DNA from: Isoetes taiwanensis
Lineage: Eukaryota; Streptophyta; Lycopodiopsida; Isoetales; Isoetaceae
Assembly (NCBI GenBank): GCA_021234155.1
Contig: JAJEKV010000046.1
Span: forward strand, 9,741,012-9,805,011
Reading direction: 5' to 3'
Length of the DNA stretch: 64,000 nucleotides
Part shown: one piece after another, positions 1 to 10,719 of the stretch
Position numbering within the stretch: position 1 is the stretch's first letter
How the letters are laid out: every line of letters begins with the position of its first letter
Translations under genes and position numbers: made by a program
The notes under the pieces: model-generated
What the model was told of the DNA's origin: nothing
Databases searched by the model: none
Seen by the model: the letters and a program-made list of their open reading frames with translations, nothing else

Positions 1-123
1 GTTATCTGTAATCTGTTGAGCATTTTTAAAGTCAAACACACAAAAAAGTTCTTATTATACTCAAGGTAATGGACAGGCTGAGGCTATTAATAAGGTTTTG
101 AAGAATATTTTGCAAAAAATAGT
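1..123 (+). mobile_element. Ty3/Gypsy integrase remnant (C-terminal core)
   Basis: The plus strand reads like the end of a Gypsy integrase core: a segment resembling FKVKHTK, then, after a one-base frame change near position 65, QGNGQAEAINKVLKNIL. The motif around NGQAE is the conserved region carrying the last catalytic Glu of retroviral-type integrases. The fragment starts outside the window and decays into a run of about 22 T at 125-147. A similar segment lies at 35,880-36,000 on the minus strand. It is inactive. Confidence comes from the integrase motif; lineage within Gypsy cannot be set. Confidence 0.7.
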
Positions 124-377
124 TGGTTTTTTTTTTTTTTTTTTTTGACATTATAGACCTCTGTAAAATCAGTGGAGTATTTAAGTTGGTAATGATTAGA
201 TGTTGTCAGATAATCTAGTATGGTCACCTATTCAATAGCCTATAATGATTTATGGCATAAATAGATGGGTTAAACGCACGTACCTCATAAGGTTGTGTGG
301 AATAACGGCCTTTCCCCAATAGTATAGATCATTGTTTGTTTTAACATAGCCAAACACCTATCTCACCTAGGATAAAT

Positions 378-745
378 GTACGCATATTCACACGGGGGGT
401 AACTTCGGGCATCGAAAGCTGTTGGATGGGCATATTTGTCCTATATTCCTCGATCTAGACCGTAGATAGCGGTCCTCATTTGTGGGATATGCGTACAATT
501 CTTGATATACTGTATAATGAAGTTTACAAAATACTATAAGGTTTGAGGCAATGTACTAAATGGTGTTGATTTTGTACATATATTATACGATTTTAGGGGC
601 TCTCGCTGCCCTATGTCACCCCATGTGAATATGTACCTAAATCAAAGGGGGTTTTAAGGAGAATTTAACTTTAAAATGTTAGATGTAATAGTTTGTGTTA
701 ACTCAAAAATCTTTTGGCCCCTTCGGGGCCTAGGAAAAGGTAGTG
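378..745 (+). repeat. Interspersed foldback repeat family R1, copy 1
   Basis: This stretch recurs at 13,481-15,960 (split by an insertion) and, inverted, at 45,063-45,466. Near each end of its first part are inverted arms of about 40 bp: 378-420 (containing CGCATATTCACAC) and 599-637 (containing GTGAATATGTACC). They can pair across roughly 180 bp. After the right arm comes a shared tail ending in a hairpin at 716-730, GGCCC with a CTTCG loop and GGGCC, i.e. a stem closed by a UUCG tetraloop in RNA. There is no coding capacity. It looks like a non-autonomous foldback or MITE-like element; its class is not resolved. Confidence 0.6.
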
Positions 746-1810
746 TACATATTAGAGGACAATATCTAGCAAAACATATAACCGTTGAAGACCCCAGGAT
801 TGAACCTGAATTACTCCAAAGGCCTTAAAAAATATACATGTACCTTCCTGCCTCTATCACACCTGCAACAATACCTAAGAGTAAAAACACATAGTGATGG
901 ATTCCTAGGATGGGTCCTGATCTACACATAAGTGGCCGATAAAGTGATGTGGTATTCTCATTGAGCTTTGTGAAATTGTTGAATACAAATTGATTCCCCT
1001 TCTGGGGTAGAACTTTTGAAAGAACTTGAAATTTAAATGCTCCGAAACTAGACAATCATCGAGAGCACGAAGAAAGTAGGAAATACAAGATAAAAAAGAT
1101 CTTTCATCTGACGTTCGGTTTATACAAGGAAGAGAAAACTGGTGCTCGCTTCTCCTTGGGATGCAAGCCCCGTCCTTGCGCGATCCCGTGCAACTCGATC
1201 ACCAAGAGACCTCAGAATGAACCTGCAAAGGCAAAGATGAAGAAAAAACCCGTCAAGGAGTTAGGCGCCTTGCGCATTAATGTATCAAATATCCAATCAA
1301 GTCCAGAGGCTCCAGGGCCATGCTGAAAAAAGGAACAACAACCGACCAATCGAGAACCGTCCGTGGAATGACCATCGCGGAGAAAAATATTCGATTAGTG
1401 CTGCTTCAGAGGCTACATCGCCACGCTGAGAGATAAAAAATGGAGAATGCCTCAGAGGCTACAGTGTCACACTCAGAACAATGAAACATAAAGACATACA
1501 AACTTGCAAAGAACATCAAACAACAAAAATCATGGAGGATGCCAGAGGCAGTAAAGCAACCTGAGAGGTAGAGAAAGAAGACGGAAACTGTAGATGGCCA
1601 CTTGACCAAAAGAAATAGAGGAACGTCAACATGGACCGGAATAACAAACATGAAAAAATTTACTGCCAACAAACCCAAGAAACTCAACCGAACCAGAGCC
1701 AGCGAACCCACATCATCCGAGAAGAACACAAAGAGAGGGGGGGAAGGGCGGGAAGGTAGGTAGAGGCGCTAATGACAACAGACAAAGCTCAAGAGAACGC
1801 CGATAGCCAA

Positions 1811-1964
1811 CCAAGGAGGAAAACCGATCTATAAATAGGAGGGCGTGATACTGGGGCGTCCCCATCCAAGGAATGACGGTTCTATTACCAAGGAGGAAAA
1901 CCAGTCTATAAATAGGAGGGCGTGATACTGGGGCATCCCCATCCAAGGAATGACGGTTCTATTG
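1811..1964. repeat. 77-bp tandem duplication
   Basis: Two near-identical 77-bp units (1,811-1,887 and 1,888-1,964), each starting CCAAGGAGGAAAACC. They differ at only a few bases. They sit at the inner end of the left DIRS-like terminal repeat. The right terminal repeat appears to have a single diverged counterpart near 10,765-10,810. Confidence 0.85.
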
Positions 1965-1998
1965 CTATCGCAATAGAACCGTATAGCAATAGAACCGT
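1953..1998. repeat. Perfect inverted repeat cluster (hairpin)
   Basis: Positions 1,953-1,968 (ACGGTTCTATTGCTAT) are perfectly complementary to 1,983-1,998 (ATAGCAATAGAACCGT). Positions 1,971-1,982 repeat the last 12 bases, so 1,953-1,964 can pair with either copy. This gives two alternative stems: 12 bp with a 6-nt loop, or 16 bp with a 14-nt loop. It directly abuts the inner copy of the terminal 40-bp block. Confidence 0.9.
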
Positions 1999-2057
1999 GG
2001 CATTCCTAGGATGGGTCCTGATCTACACATGAGTGGCCGATAGAATAGGAACCTACC

Positions 2058-3070
2058 TCAAAGACCAAGATGGCAGGATACAGTGAGGCACTCCTGAATG
2101 TCGGGTAGAATGTAGTGCGAGTGGGAAGCAGCAGAGCGCCAACGCCCGTGAGAGCAGACAATGTCAGAAGGGACAAACGTAGCAGCACCTGTGGTAGCAC
2201 CGTCCCTACGGCCTGTATGGATGCCAAAATCCCGAGGCTCCAAACTGATAAGACACAGGGACTCAAACCACCACGAATGGGCAGCAGCATATGACAAAGG
2301 CCGTGTGGAGGACAAGGATGAGCGAAAAAGAGGGCCTCCCTCAGGTGGGTCGGAGGCGTAAAAACAGCAGACGGACAACAAACACTGCAGTAACATGACA
2401 GGGCAGAAGGGGGAAAACGTGCAGTCTATGAGGACCTCCTGGCCAGCGGCGGACTGGTCGCACTTAGACCTGCAGATGTGCAACTGGACATAGTCGGGGA
2501 AAAAGGACAGGTCGCGCCAATTCAAGTGCAGTGTTTTAGAAATTCGGAGAAAACCAGCAAAGCAGATAGTGACCAGGTAAGCTTTCATAGGTTGCGCCAA
2601 TCGGCTTGTGAGGGGGCGAGTAGGGAGATGATCTGGCGAACGTGAGACGCAGTCAGAGGTAAACGTCGCCGTGAAGAAGAGTGGGTACGAGGGGCGGCTT
2701 GGCGGACCAACGCAGGAAGAGGGGCCGAACAAGGAGATGGGAGGTTGACCAAGCTATAAAAAAAGGCAATTGCGGCAGACGCGACCCCTATAGAAGTAAG
2801 ACTATGATGGGTGGATATTAGAAAGGAGAAGAATGCAGCAATATGCAAAGAGGAGGCAGATAAAGACGTAAGCTGCTGAGAGTGACACCAACGACGAAAT
2901 TGAAGCCAGGCGGAAGAATAACTGAGCAAAGTCGAGGGTGCGCGAGACTGGAGAACAAAAGCCACAGCCGAGGCGAAGAAGGACAACGAGGGGCTGTCAT
3001 AAAAAGGCAAAATATCCGGAACAAGGGGATAAGCAAGTGTTAACATCAACCAACCAAAGAAAAGTAACAC
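2058..3070 (-). pseudogene. DIRS-type tyrosine recombinase, frameshifted
   Basis: A phage-integrase-like N-terminal domain lies at 3,070-2,585 (segment TLLSYSSAWLQFRRWC, then a helical stretch ending RRLPLTASHVRQI). The catalytic domain continues in another frame at about 2,600-2,058. Visible recombinase signatures are GFLRISKTLHLNWRDL, containing the first catalytic Arg, SKCDQ (Lys on the beta hairpin), and a C-terminal box with R-x-x-GAT followed by GRWRS (HxxR-like and the Gly-Arg-Trp stretch), then a Tyr (SHYI) that may be the nucleophile. Such enzymes integrate a circular DNA intermediate. At least one frameshift near 2,600 breaks the gene, so it is a relic. Confidence 0.72.
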
Positions 3071-3388
3071 CGTGGACTACTCTAAACTATACCCAAACTG
3101 ACCAACAACTCAGAAACCGATCTCGACGCTATCAAACAATTGAAAAACAACCTTATGATAATGAAAAAACTTTCCAAATAAACACGCAAGAGTGAAAGAA
3201 AGATGTGAGAAGAGACAATATTAAGTATCAGAAAAATCACAACGCAAGGCGAATAGTGCCGCATGACGACGGACACCTGCAATGCGGGAAGAAGGTGATG
3301 GTAGTAAGGCATGGGAGAATTCGTGAAAGAAAACTGTGTCTCGAATAAAAGATTGCCAAGTGGAGGAGTCAACAGCAAGCAGTGGCCT

Positions 3389-3945
3389 TCAAGGAGCAGA
3401 GGGCCAAGAGAAAACAAGTAGTGTGAGGCGGGCTCGGCAAATACGAGCATGATGCAAAACCTCAGGAACCAAGGAAGGTGGAGGAAAGCAGTAGTTGTTA
3501 AACAGATGCCAGTCATAAGAAAAGGCATTAGGCGCGATCCGATGAGGATAACAATCTTTGGTGTTGAAAACTGCCAGGAGGGCGTTAGAAGGGCTAGCAA
3601 AACGATCAACATGATGTGGCCCCCACCGCTCATCTAAGAGGCAAAAGACTGAGGGGGGAAGAGAAAATTCATCAAAGGCCCAAATTTTGGAAAGATAGTC
3701 AGCCCACTCATTCTCCAAGCATGGAACCCAAACTAGATCCAACTGAATATAATGCTGATAGCAGAAAATTAGTACTTCCAGCAGCAAAAAGTGAAGCACG
3801 GGGGATCGCAAACCGCCATTCTGTAATAAAAAGAACACATTCTGATTGTCCCCACGAGCTATCACACAGGAGTCAGACAACAATGAAACACACTGCTGCA
3901 AGATCTGAAAAAGAGCAAAAAGTTCACGCCAAGTAATTAGAGGCG
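3389..3945 (-). pseudogene. DIRS-type RNase H domain, truncated
   Basis: The reading frame contains TWRELFALF at its start, an ARGDNQN segment carrying an acidic residue, WVPCLENEWADYLSK (the conserved WVP-x-x-N-x-x-AD-x-LSK block of DIRS and Pao RNase H) and WGPHHVDRFAS with a downstream SYDW and PP. The segment WGP-x-x-VDRFAS is characteristic of the region following RNase H in DIRS elements. The upstream half, with the first catalytic Asp and the RT, is missing because the LINE 5' end begins at about 3,958. Between it and the recombinase are stops in all frames. Confidence 0.72.
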
Positions 3946-3978
3946 GGCAGGATCTAGTTGAAAGGGAGGCGCAGCCCT

Positions 3979-4002
3979 AAGCGCCATGTAGAGATGGCGC
4001 TT
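3979..4002 (+). repeat. 9-bp hairpin at the LINE 5' end
   Basis: AAGCGCCAT and ATGGCGCTT pair perfectly across a GTAGAG loop, near the start of the LINE 5' UTR. It may be a structured RNA leader; function is not shown. Confidence 0.7.
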
Positions 4003-4217
4003 CGCATTTTCGATTGTATCTGGAGCATCCGGTGTCAGAATCAGGCGATTCTTGGTGCGTTGGAAAGCTTATTCAGAGAGCTTTCCAAGGTGTATAGTTT
4101 CTTAGGTTTTCGGGTCTGTAGCTAGGCCGGATTTTCACCGGGAAAATTTCGGCCAGCATGGCTCTTGCCAGATAAATCTCTCAGACTAAGGCTCTTGGGT
4201 CTGCTGAGAGTCCCGGT

Positions 4218-6095
4218 TTGGGGTTGAAACCGCGTGAGATGGCAAGAAGGAAGAGTCCTAAGGAAAAGGGATTGGCTACAGTTGAGCTGGAGACAGATGT
4301 GCAGTCTCCTTCCAGATCACAGGAGGCAGTCATGTCAGAATCACTTGAGGATTTACCAACTGTAAATCTTGATTCACAAGGAGAGGCATTCAATTTAATA
4401 GGAGGTGAGAAAGAAGCAATTAATGCTATGGATATTGAACCCCAAAGGCAGTTGTTGAGGGATATGCAGGCTCTTTTAGAGTCACCCTCAGCAGATAGCA
4501 TGCCGGCACTTGAAACAGGATCTGTAAACCCCTCTTCACCCGCGCCTAGAGAGGAGGTTGCCAAGGAAGGTGATGTAGGTGTAGCGACTCAGAGGGAGGC
4601 AAATCCTATATGCACACCCTTAGACTCACCTGGAATGAGGATAGACACCTCTCAGAATGCTAAAACTGCCAACACTGCACGTCCAGCTTGGAGGACAAAT
4701 GACACAGTAGCCCGTCTCACTCGTCCAGGCTTTTCAGACTGGATTAAGCGTAAGGTGCCTGACCACAGGAGTGCTCGGGTGGAAGAGGCTATGAAGTTTG
4801 TGGATGATCATTATTCAGTTGACTTACGAGCAGTGCTTCCAGCAGATCCTTGGATAGACATAGACCATGCTCGACATGTTCAGACTATAGAGAATTTGGT
4901 CTCCTTTGCAGTACTAGGGTACTTCACTGGGATAGTTTTGGACACGCGAAGGTTTAGCTCATGGCTCTCTGGACATTTGAGGCGGATTGAGTTGCCCAGG
5001 TACCAGTCTTTGGAATTCTTGCCTAATAATTTTTTCCTCATTATGTTCGAGGCTGAGTCCTCGGTGCGACAGTTGGTTAGTCGAGGGGTTGATGCCTTAG
5101 GTGAGGCATATGTCATGTATCAGTTCTATACTCCATCTATGTCCACGAGCTCTTTGACAGCTGTAAAAATACCATGTTGGTTTCAAATCATGGATTTGCC
5201 TCCAGATATGTTGGTTCCTGAGTTCTTGGTTTCTATGGCGAATGGTCTTGGGGTTCACTTAGCCCATTCCATTGTTCAGGCACCTAGGATATGTGTTGCC
5301 TTGCCTGCTCTGCAGCCTCTGCCCACTTCTATACCTGTCCGTAGTGGTTCTTGGCATTTTCATTTCCGACTGCAGCTTCTGAATGGTCCTGAGATTCAGC
5401 GCATGTTCCCTTCCATCGTTCTTCCTGGTAGGGTTGACAGTGATGATCCTCATGGGGGTGGTAGTGCTCGAACCCCAGCTAGAGGTATTCTTGCGAGTGA
5501 TCATGGAGGTGGTCATCGAACCCCAGCTAGAGGTGTTCGTGCGAGTGGTCATGGGGGTGGTAGTGAATGAGCCCCGGTTGGAGGCCGAATCCCAGATGGT
5601 CTTCTTGTTGGAGGAGGCAATTGTGACCAAGGCCCAGGTGCTAGAGGTGTTAGTATTCCAGATATTACAGGTGGAATTCCATGTGGCAGAGTCGGGGATG
5701 GTATTGTCCGAACCCCAGGCGGAGGTAACTGTGATCGTCCCACTAATGGCAATGCTAGGGGTGGTAGTGTTCGAACTCTTGGTAGAGGCAATAATGGGGG
5801 TGGCATAGTGGAGGCCCACTCGGAGGGTGTAGCGGTGGCGGGGATGACCGACCTCTTGAGGGTACTAGCACTGATGTCCGAGCCCCGGATAGTGATGATG
5901 CTGGTAGGCTTGAAGGTGTAGCCTTCGTCTGACTATGAGCATATGCAAGAAGCCATGCAAGTTGGTCACCAGATCTCTCAGTTGGAGAGTTGGGCTGATG
6001 AGGTGGACCGCATTTCGGAGGTCAATCCATTGGCTCTAGAAGGCCCGCAGGTTTCACCCCCTCGCGAGAAGAGGAACAAGACTGTTGTGGGATGA
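4218..6095 (+). pseudogene. LINE ORF1 (nucleic-acid-binding protein), frameshifted
   Basis: The first 450 codons are open (4,218-5,570). After a Ser/Glu-rich N-terminus, residues around 170-390 resemble the DUF4283/RRM-like domain of plant L1 ORF1 proteins (FLPNNFFLIMFEAE, KIPCWFQIMDLPP, LGVHLAHS). The C-terminal part is a Gly/Arg repeat in which HGGG and RTPARG recur. It stops at 5,570, but glycine-rich coding continues in shifted frames to about 5,920. A last segment in frame ends at 6,095 as GGA TGA. That stop overlaps the ORF2 start as ATGA, the arrangement used for coupled re-initiation. ORF1 binds element RNA; this copy is broken. Confidence 0.7.
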
Positions 6096-8436
6096 ATAGG
6101 ACAATTCTCAGTTGGAATGTGAGGGGGATGCGGTCCTCCAGTAGTAAGAGGGCTAGAGTTTCTTTGGCGCTTCGTCAGCTTCATCCTGATATTGTTTGTA
6201 TTCAGGAGCATAAGTGCCACAGGGGAGATGTGACACAATTGATGGATATGGTTGGAAGACATTTTGCATCCATTGCCTCTTCCTCGGGGCGGTCTAGTGG
6301 GGGTACTCTTATTGCTTGAAAAATGAATGTTAATGTTACGTATTCAGTAGCAGATAAGTATGGTCGTTGGGCAATTATTAAGTGGCTTGAGGGAGGACAG
6401 GAATGGGGGATAGTGAATGTCTATGCCTCAAACCAGCCATCTCAGAGAGGTGCTCTGTGGGCCACAATAAGAAACAAGATAAGGAATCTTGGTGGTTTGC
6501 AAGTAGCCTGGTTGCTACTAGGAGATTTTAATATGGTAGAGCAGGTAGCGGATCGCTCTGGCCCTGGTGCGCAGATTGTGCAGGGTTTTGAGAGGGATCA
6601 ATGGTCTAGATTGTTGCAGGATTTGGCTATGGTAGAGGTGGAAGGAGATTTGTCTTTCACATGGTGCAATAGGCACATCGGGGCGGGGCGGGCCTATGCC
6701 AGGCATGATAGATGTTATGCCACCCCACGCGCATTGGATGAAGTACCCTCTCTGCATAGGAGTAACATTCTTTCCACCTCCATTTCAGATCATTATCCTC
6801 AATTGTTGTGCAGCCAGAATACTTCTACCCCCAAACCCTCCAGAACCGTGTTTCGTCTGAACACCCGCTTCTTGACAGATGAAGTCTTCTCAACTCATTG
6901 TCGGGACTTGTGGCTCAATACCTTCTCCTCTCTGAGTGGGATGGCAGGCATGGTGGCAGCATTGGCTAGGGTTAAACGTTTTGCTAAGGCTTTTGGTAGA
7001 CAACGAGTTCAGCAGGAGCGACAGGAACTCCACTTACTCTATAGAGAGTTGGAGCAGATTCGGGCACAACCTTCTGATGGCATCCGGGAGAATGCCATAC
7101 TGCAACAGATCATATCTCTAGAGCAGGTCAAAGTTAAGGAAGCTCGGGTGAAGTCTGGACTTACTTGGCTGAAACAAGGAGACACGAGTTCTTCGGTTTT
7201 CTTTAGGGCAGCAAGGCAGCGTCAGTATGCAGCATTAATGGCATCCCTTACTTTGTCAGATGGTCGTAAATTGGAGGATCCTGCTGATCTCTAGAGGTAT
7301 GTGCACGACCATTTTTCAATGTTCTTTGCTAAGCAGTCATTTCCATACGAGCAAGAAATGCAGGATCTGGTTTTGCTGCTGTTAAGCCATCTATCTTGCA
7401 CCATCAGCGTGATAGTTTAGAACAGGAACTCTCCAAGGAAGATCTAGAGGGTGCATGTATGTGCATGGCTAAGGATAAGTGTCCTGGGCTGGATGGTGTG
7501 CCTGTGGAATTTTTTCAGACTTATTGGGAATGGGCTGGAGAGTCAGTGTATCAGGTCTATCTTGACTTGCTGCGCTCTCATGAAATGGATAAAATTCTTA
7601 ACACCGCCTGCATTTCCCTGATCCCTAAGGTAAAACAGCCATCCACGATCAATGATTGGAGGCCTATTTCTTTGCTCTCCTCTGTGTATAAGATTATTGC
7701 AAAAGCTTTGGCAGAAAAGCTTAAACTGGTTCTAGCATCCTCTATTAACAAGGTTCAGTCCGGGTTCATCCCAGGAAGAAACATCTTAACTAATGTTGCT
7801 GCAGCTTATGAGGGCTTGTATTGGGCTAGGAAAACAGGTCAGGAAGTTGTTTATCTTAAGCTTGATTTTGCGAAGGCATATGATAGTGTGCGTTGGGAGT
7901 TTTTGTCTAGTGTGCTTTTGGCTTTGGGTTGTGGGCCACGTTTTACAGAAACAGTTATGAAGCTTCACACGTCAGCACGAGCTACAGTTGTGTGCCAGGG
8001 GGAGCCCTCCCCGTTCTTTTCGAAGGGAAGAGGAGTCCGCCAGGGCTGCCCTCTGGCCCCATTTTTGTTTACCATGGTGGTGGAGGCATTATCACAATTG
8101 CTCTTGACTGCAGTAGATGAGGGAGTGGTAGAGGGTCTTCGGATGCAGAACGACAGTCAGCAGATTTGTAATCAGTTTGCAGATGACACTTTCCTCTTTG
8201 TGGCAGTAGAAGAAAGCAATTTGCGTAATGTTAAGGATTTGCTGGATACATTTTCGTTGGCTTCTGGTTGTCTTCTTAATTGGGGAAAGTGTTCGGCTCT
8301 GTGGGCTTTGGAGACGCCGCTTCCACCTTGTTTGTTTCTCTTCCCTTGGAAGGTACTCCCAGTGAATGCCTGTACCAGACTTCTGGGCATTCCTTTTGGG
8401 ATTGCCATCTTAGTTGCATGGGTTTGCAAACTTTAA
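6092..8436 (+). pseudogene. LINE ORF2: endonuclease plus reverse transcriptase
   Basis: Start ATG at 6,092 overlaps the ORF1 stop. The endonuclease shows SWNVRGM and the catalytic Glu in IQEHK, then GDFN and SDHYP. It is interrupted by a stop at 6,317-6,319 and another at about 7,292. The RT domain is open from 7,396 to 8,436: GLDGVPVEFF, DWRPISLLSSVYKI, QSGFIPGRNI, KLDFAKAYDSV (first catalytic Asp), RGVRQGCPLAPFLF and QFADDTFLF (catalytic AspAsp). The frame ends soon after LGIPFGIA, so the C-terminal region and zinc finger are absent. The enzyme nicks target DNA and copies element RNA at the nick; this copy is dead. Confidence 0.85.
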
Positions 8437-10719
8437 TCGTTGTTTTAGCTTTTTGTTGCTCGCTACTTGGACTATTTGGGCTATTATGCATCGTGGATTA
8501 TATCTTTGCTCTGCTAGCTAATCTCAGTTCCATGATATTTTCTTTAGCTATTTTTCCTACTAGCTTGGCTCATCTCCTTCTGGTTATCTTATTTTGCACT
8601 CGCACATCAAGGTTCTTTAGTTCTAGTTAGCTCCTTTAGGCCTTTGCCACATTAATCCTTTCCCTTTGTTCCTCTCTATCTTCTGGATCTTTTGTACTTC
8701 ATATGCTCCATTATATTCCTTTTGTTCTTGATTTATCCCATTGCTTCTTGTGGTCCATTATATATTCTATTAGCCCTTCTCTTCCTGTTGATTCTTTTTA
8801 CCAACATGTTTATTGCAGTTGCCCCTTCAAGCTTGTGTTATCAAATATTCCATATGGGTCATATTTAGTACTCGATTTTATTCGCCTGGTTTGTTTATTT
8901 GCACCCTTGGCCCTTTTTTTTGCCCAATTCGACTCAATTTCCTCTTGCAACTCGTTACCATATTTTATTTTACTTTTATTTCATTCTATATGATCTTTTT
9001 CCTCCGCATTCATCTTGACTATTATTTGTTGTTCCATTTCACTCGTCTTATTTTCCTTTACTCATCATGTTCTGCCCTATAACTCCGTACGGTATGGTTT
9101 CCTCTTAGACCTAGTTCTTTTATCTGATATTCTCCTCTTCCACGAGCTCCTTTCATCCATTCCATGGTCTTTTTCCTCCAGAATTGTCACTCGATTTGAT
9201 TGACTCCTTGTTCTGTTGGGATCCAGTTCCTCTTTTTTGCTCCAGTTTTCTAGTTGGCGTATGTTGGTTTTATAGCCCCTCTGGCATTTTGTTGTTGTGG
9301 TTTTACTTCTTTTATGGTGGTTCATGTGAAGTTTTCTCACATACTTTGTTGCAATATTAGTTGTCTCGTGTCTTCTCTATGTCTCATGCTTGCTCATGTC
9401 TTCTCTATATCTCACATGCCTTCTTGTTTGGTCTTTTTTATTTGTACCCTATTTCTCCCATTTGACCTCCTTTTATTCCGTCAATTTTCAAGCTATTGCT
9501 TTTTCGTCAACTTTTAAGTTATTGCTTAATTCATTTCATTCTCATTGCTATCATACACATTGTCACTTGTGTTTGCTCCATTTTCTCGTTTGACCTTGGT
9601 CACTTCAGTTATATCTCTTCTCCCATCTTTTTTTGAGTTGCTACATTGTCACCTTTTCCTTTTTTGTCATAGTTTAGTATCAGTTAATCCATTGTTTCTT
9701 ATTTGTTTCCTATTTGCCTTCTTTTGACTCTTTACCAGGTTTTAGTTTAGCACCATGGGCCTCACTCATTTTTCCATGCTTTGTTACATTTTCTCCATTG
9801 TCTCTTTCATTACATTTCTCCGGTGTCCAATGTTCTCTTGGTCATATCTTCAGTTTTATCTCATTTGCTCCTTTAGGTTGTGTCTTTTTTCTTCGCATCT
9901 TGTCCCCTGTTCTTCGTTTCCTTTTTCTTTTTTGCTCCTTTAATCTATTCTCTGTTTTTGCTCTATTACCCCCTCTTATTCTCTTCGTTTTGTCTTTTTA
10001 GGACGACATCATGTTTGCATCGTTTTCTCCATTCATTCCTTTTATTCTTTGGCGCTCTTTCGATTGTATGGTTGGTTGCCAGATATGCTTGCAGCTTTGG
10101 GGTCTCATCTCATGGAAGTTGGCTTCGTTAGGTTATACTCAATCTACTTTGTCATTATTTGCTGAGTTTGTCTGCGACGTTCTCATTGCCTCAGTAACCC
10201 GTTAGCTTTCTTACTCAGTTCAACTTGTTTGACATGCTTGATCCGAGTTTTTCTTGTCATTTTTTGTTTCAAGTTTGTACCATCAACTCCCTATTGCTTT
10301 AGCATTTTTTGTTGGTCTTTTCTAATCTTTCGTCCCACTTATTTTACGTTTCTACTCTGGGTATTTGGTTTGTTCAGTCGTGTTTTTCTCCTTTTCTCTC
10401 CTATTATTTGTTCTTTTACTCTTCTCTAGGTTGTTCCATTTTGCCTTCTCTGTTACTTGTTCACTTAGCCCTTTGTTTCATTTTAGTTCTTCCGTTTCTT
10501 ATTTGTCATTTCTCCCTAACCTCTTGTTTTGCCTGGGGTTTTCCCGTGGCTCTAATTATCCCTGGTCACTCCATCAGTCTTGCTTAGCCTTTTTGTTTGT
10601 CCCATTTTCCTGATCTATTGTAGCCATCCTATTCTGCCACTTTCTCTCCATTTTGTTTTCTCCTTGTTCCTCCCGTTCAGCGTGGTTTGCTTTTTCTTTT
10701 TAGGGACATTCCTCTTCTA
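8437..10719. other. 2.3 kb T-rich, A-poor tract, no gene recognised
   Basis: The plus strand is roughly half T with few A, changing abruptly from the LINE RT before it. Many overlapping open frames exist on the plus strand, but their translations are just Phe/Leu/Ser-rich, with no motif, no shared domain and no consistent frame, so I treat them as composition artefacts. The coding (minus) strand of the DIRS-like genes at 2,058-3,901 is also pyrimidine-rich. This tract could therefore be filler or decayed coding of a plus-strand relative that ends in the terminal repeat at 10,720. I see no direct similarity to the recombinase or RNase H. Confidence 0.5.

Larger units (their letters stand above)
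902..2041 (-). repeat. DIRS-like terminal repeat, left
   Basis: This 1.14 kb region is the reverse complement of 10,720-11,802 with obvious though imperfect identity. A block of about 40 bp, read on the minus strand as CGGCCACT through GGACCCATCCTAGGAAT, occurs at both its outer end (902-940) and its inner end (2,002-2,041), so the unit is itself flanked by direct repeats. Inside are three 26-bp motifs (1,302-1,327; 1,405-1,430; 1,451-1,476) matching motifs in the right copy, a 77-bp tandem duplication (1,811-1,964) and a hairpin-forming cluster (1,953-1,998). No coding sequence is seen. Confidence 0.75.
902..3950 (-). mobile_element. DIRS-like tyrosine-recombinase retroelement, 5' part missing
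   Basis: Read on the minus strand the order is RNase H (3,945-3,389), tyrosine recombinase (3,070-2,058) and a 1.14 kb terminal repeat (2,041-902). RNase H followed by a tyrosine recombinase instead of a DDE integrase is diagnostic for DIRS-group retroelements. The reverse transcriptase and gag expected upstream are not visible, because an L1-type LINE begins at about 3,958, inside the RNase H. An inverted copy of the terminal repeat lies at 10,720-11,802, so the pair could be the inverted ends of one element or the ends of two head-to-head copies. Frameshifts and stops make it inactive. Confidence 0.75.
3958..8436 (+). mobile_element. L1-type LINE, 5' end present, 3' end missing
   Basis: A long non-LTR retrotransposon with a 5' UTR (about 3,958-4,217), ORF1 and ORF2. 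The 5' UTR starts with a hairpin at 3,979-4,002 (AAGCGCCAT, loop GTAGAG, ATGGCGCTT). ORF2 has an apurinic-type endonuclease and a reverse transcriptase with its catalytic box intact. Homology ends at about 8,436, just after the RT thumb, and no zinc-binding tail or poly-A is seen. LINEs normally lose their 5' end, so 3' loss points to later truncation. It inserted into the RNase H of the DIRS-like element. Confidence 0.85.

Noticed and set aside
8703-10613. A series of plus-strand open frames of 60-95 codons
   Set aside because: They overlap in all three frames and read as Phe/Leu/Ser strings produced by the T-rich composition, with no motif.
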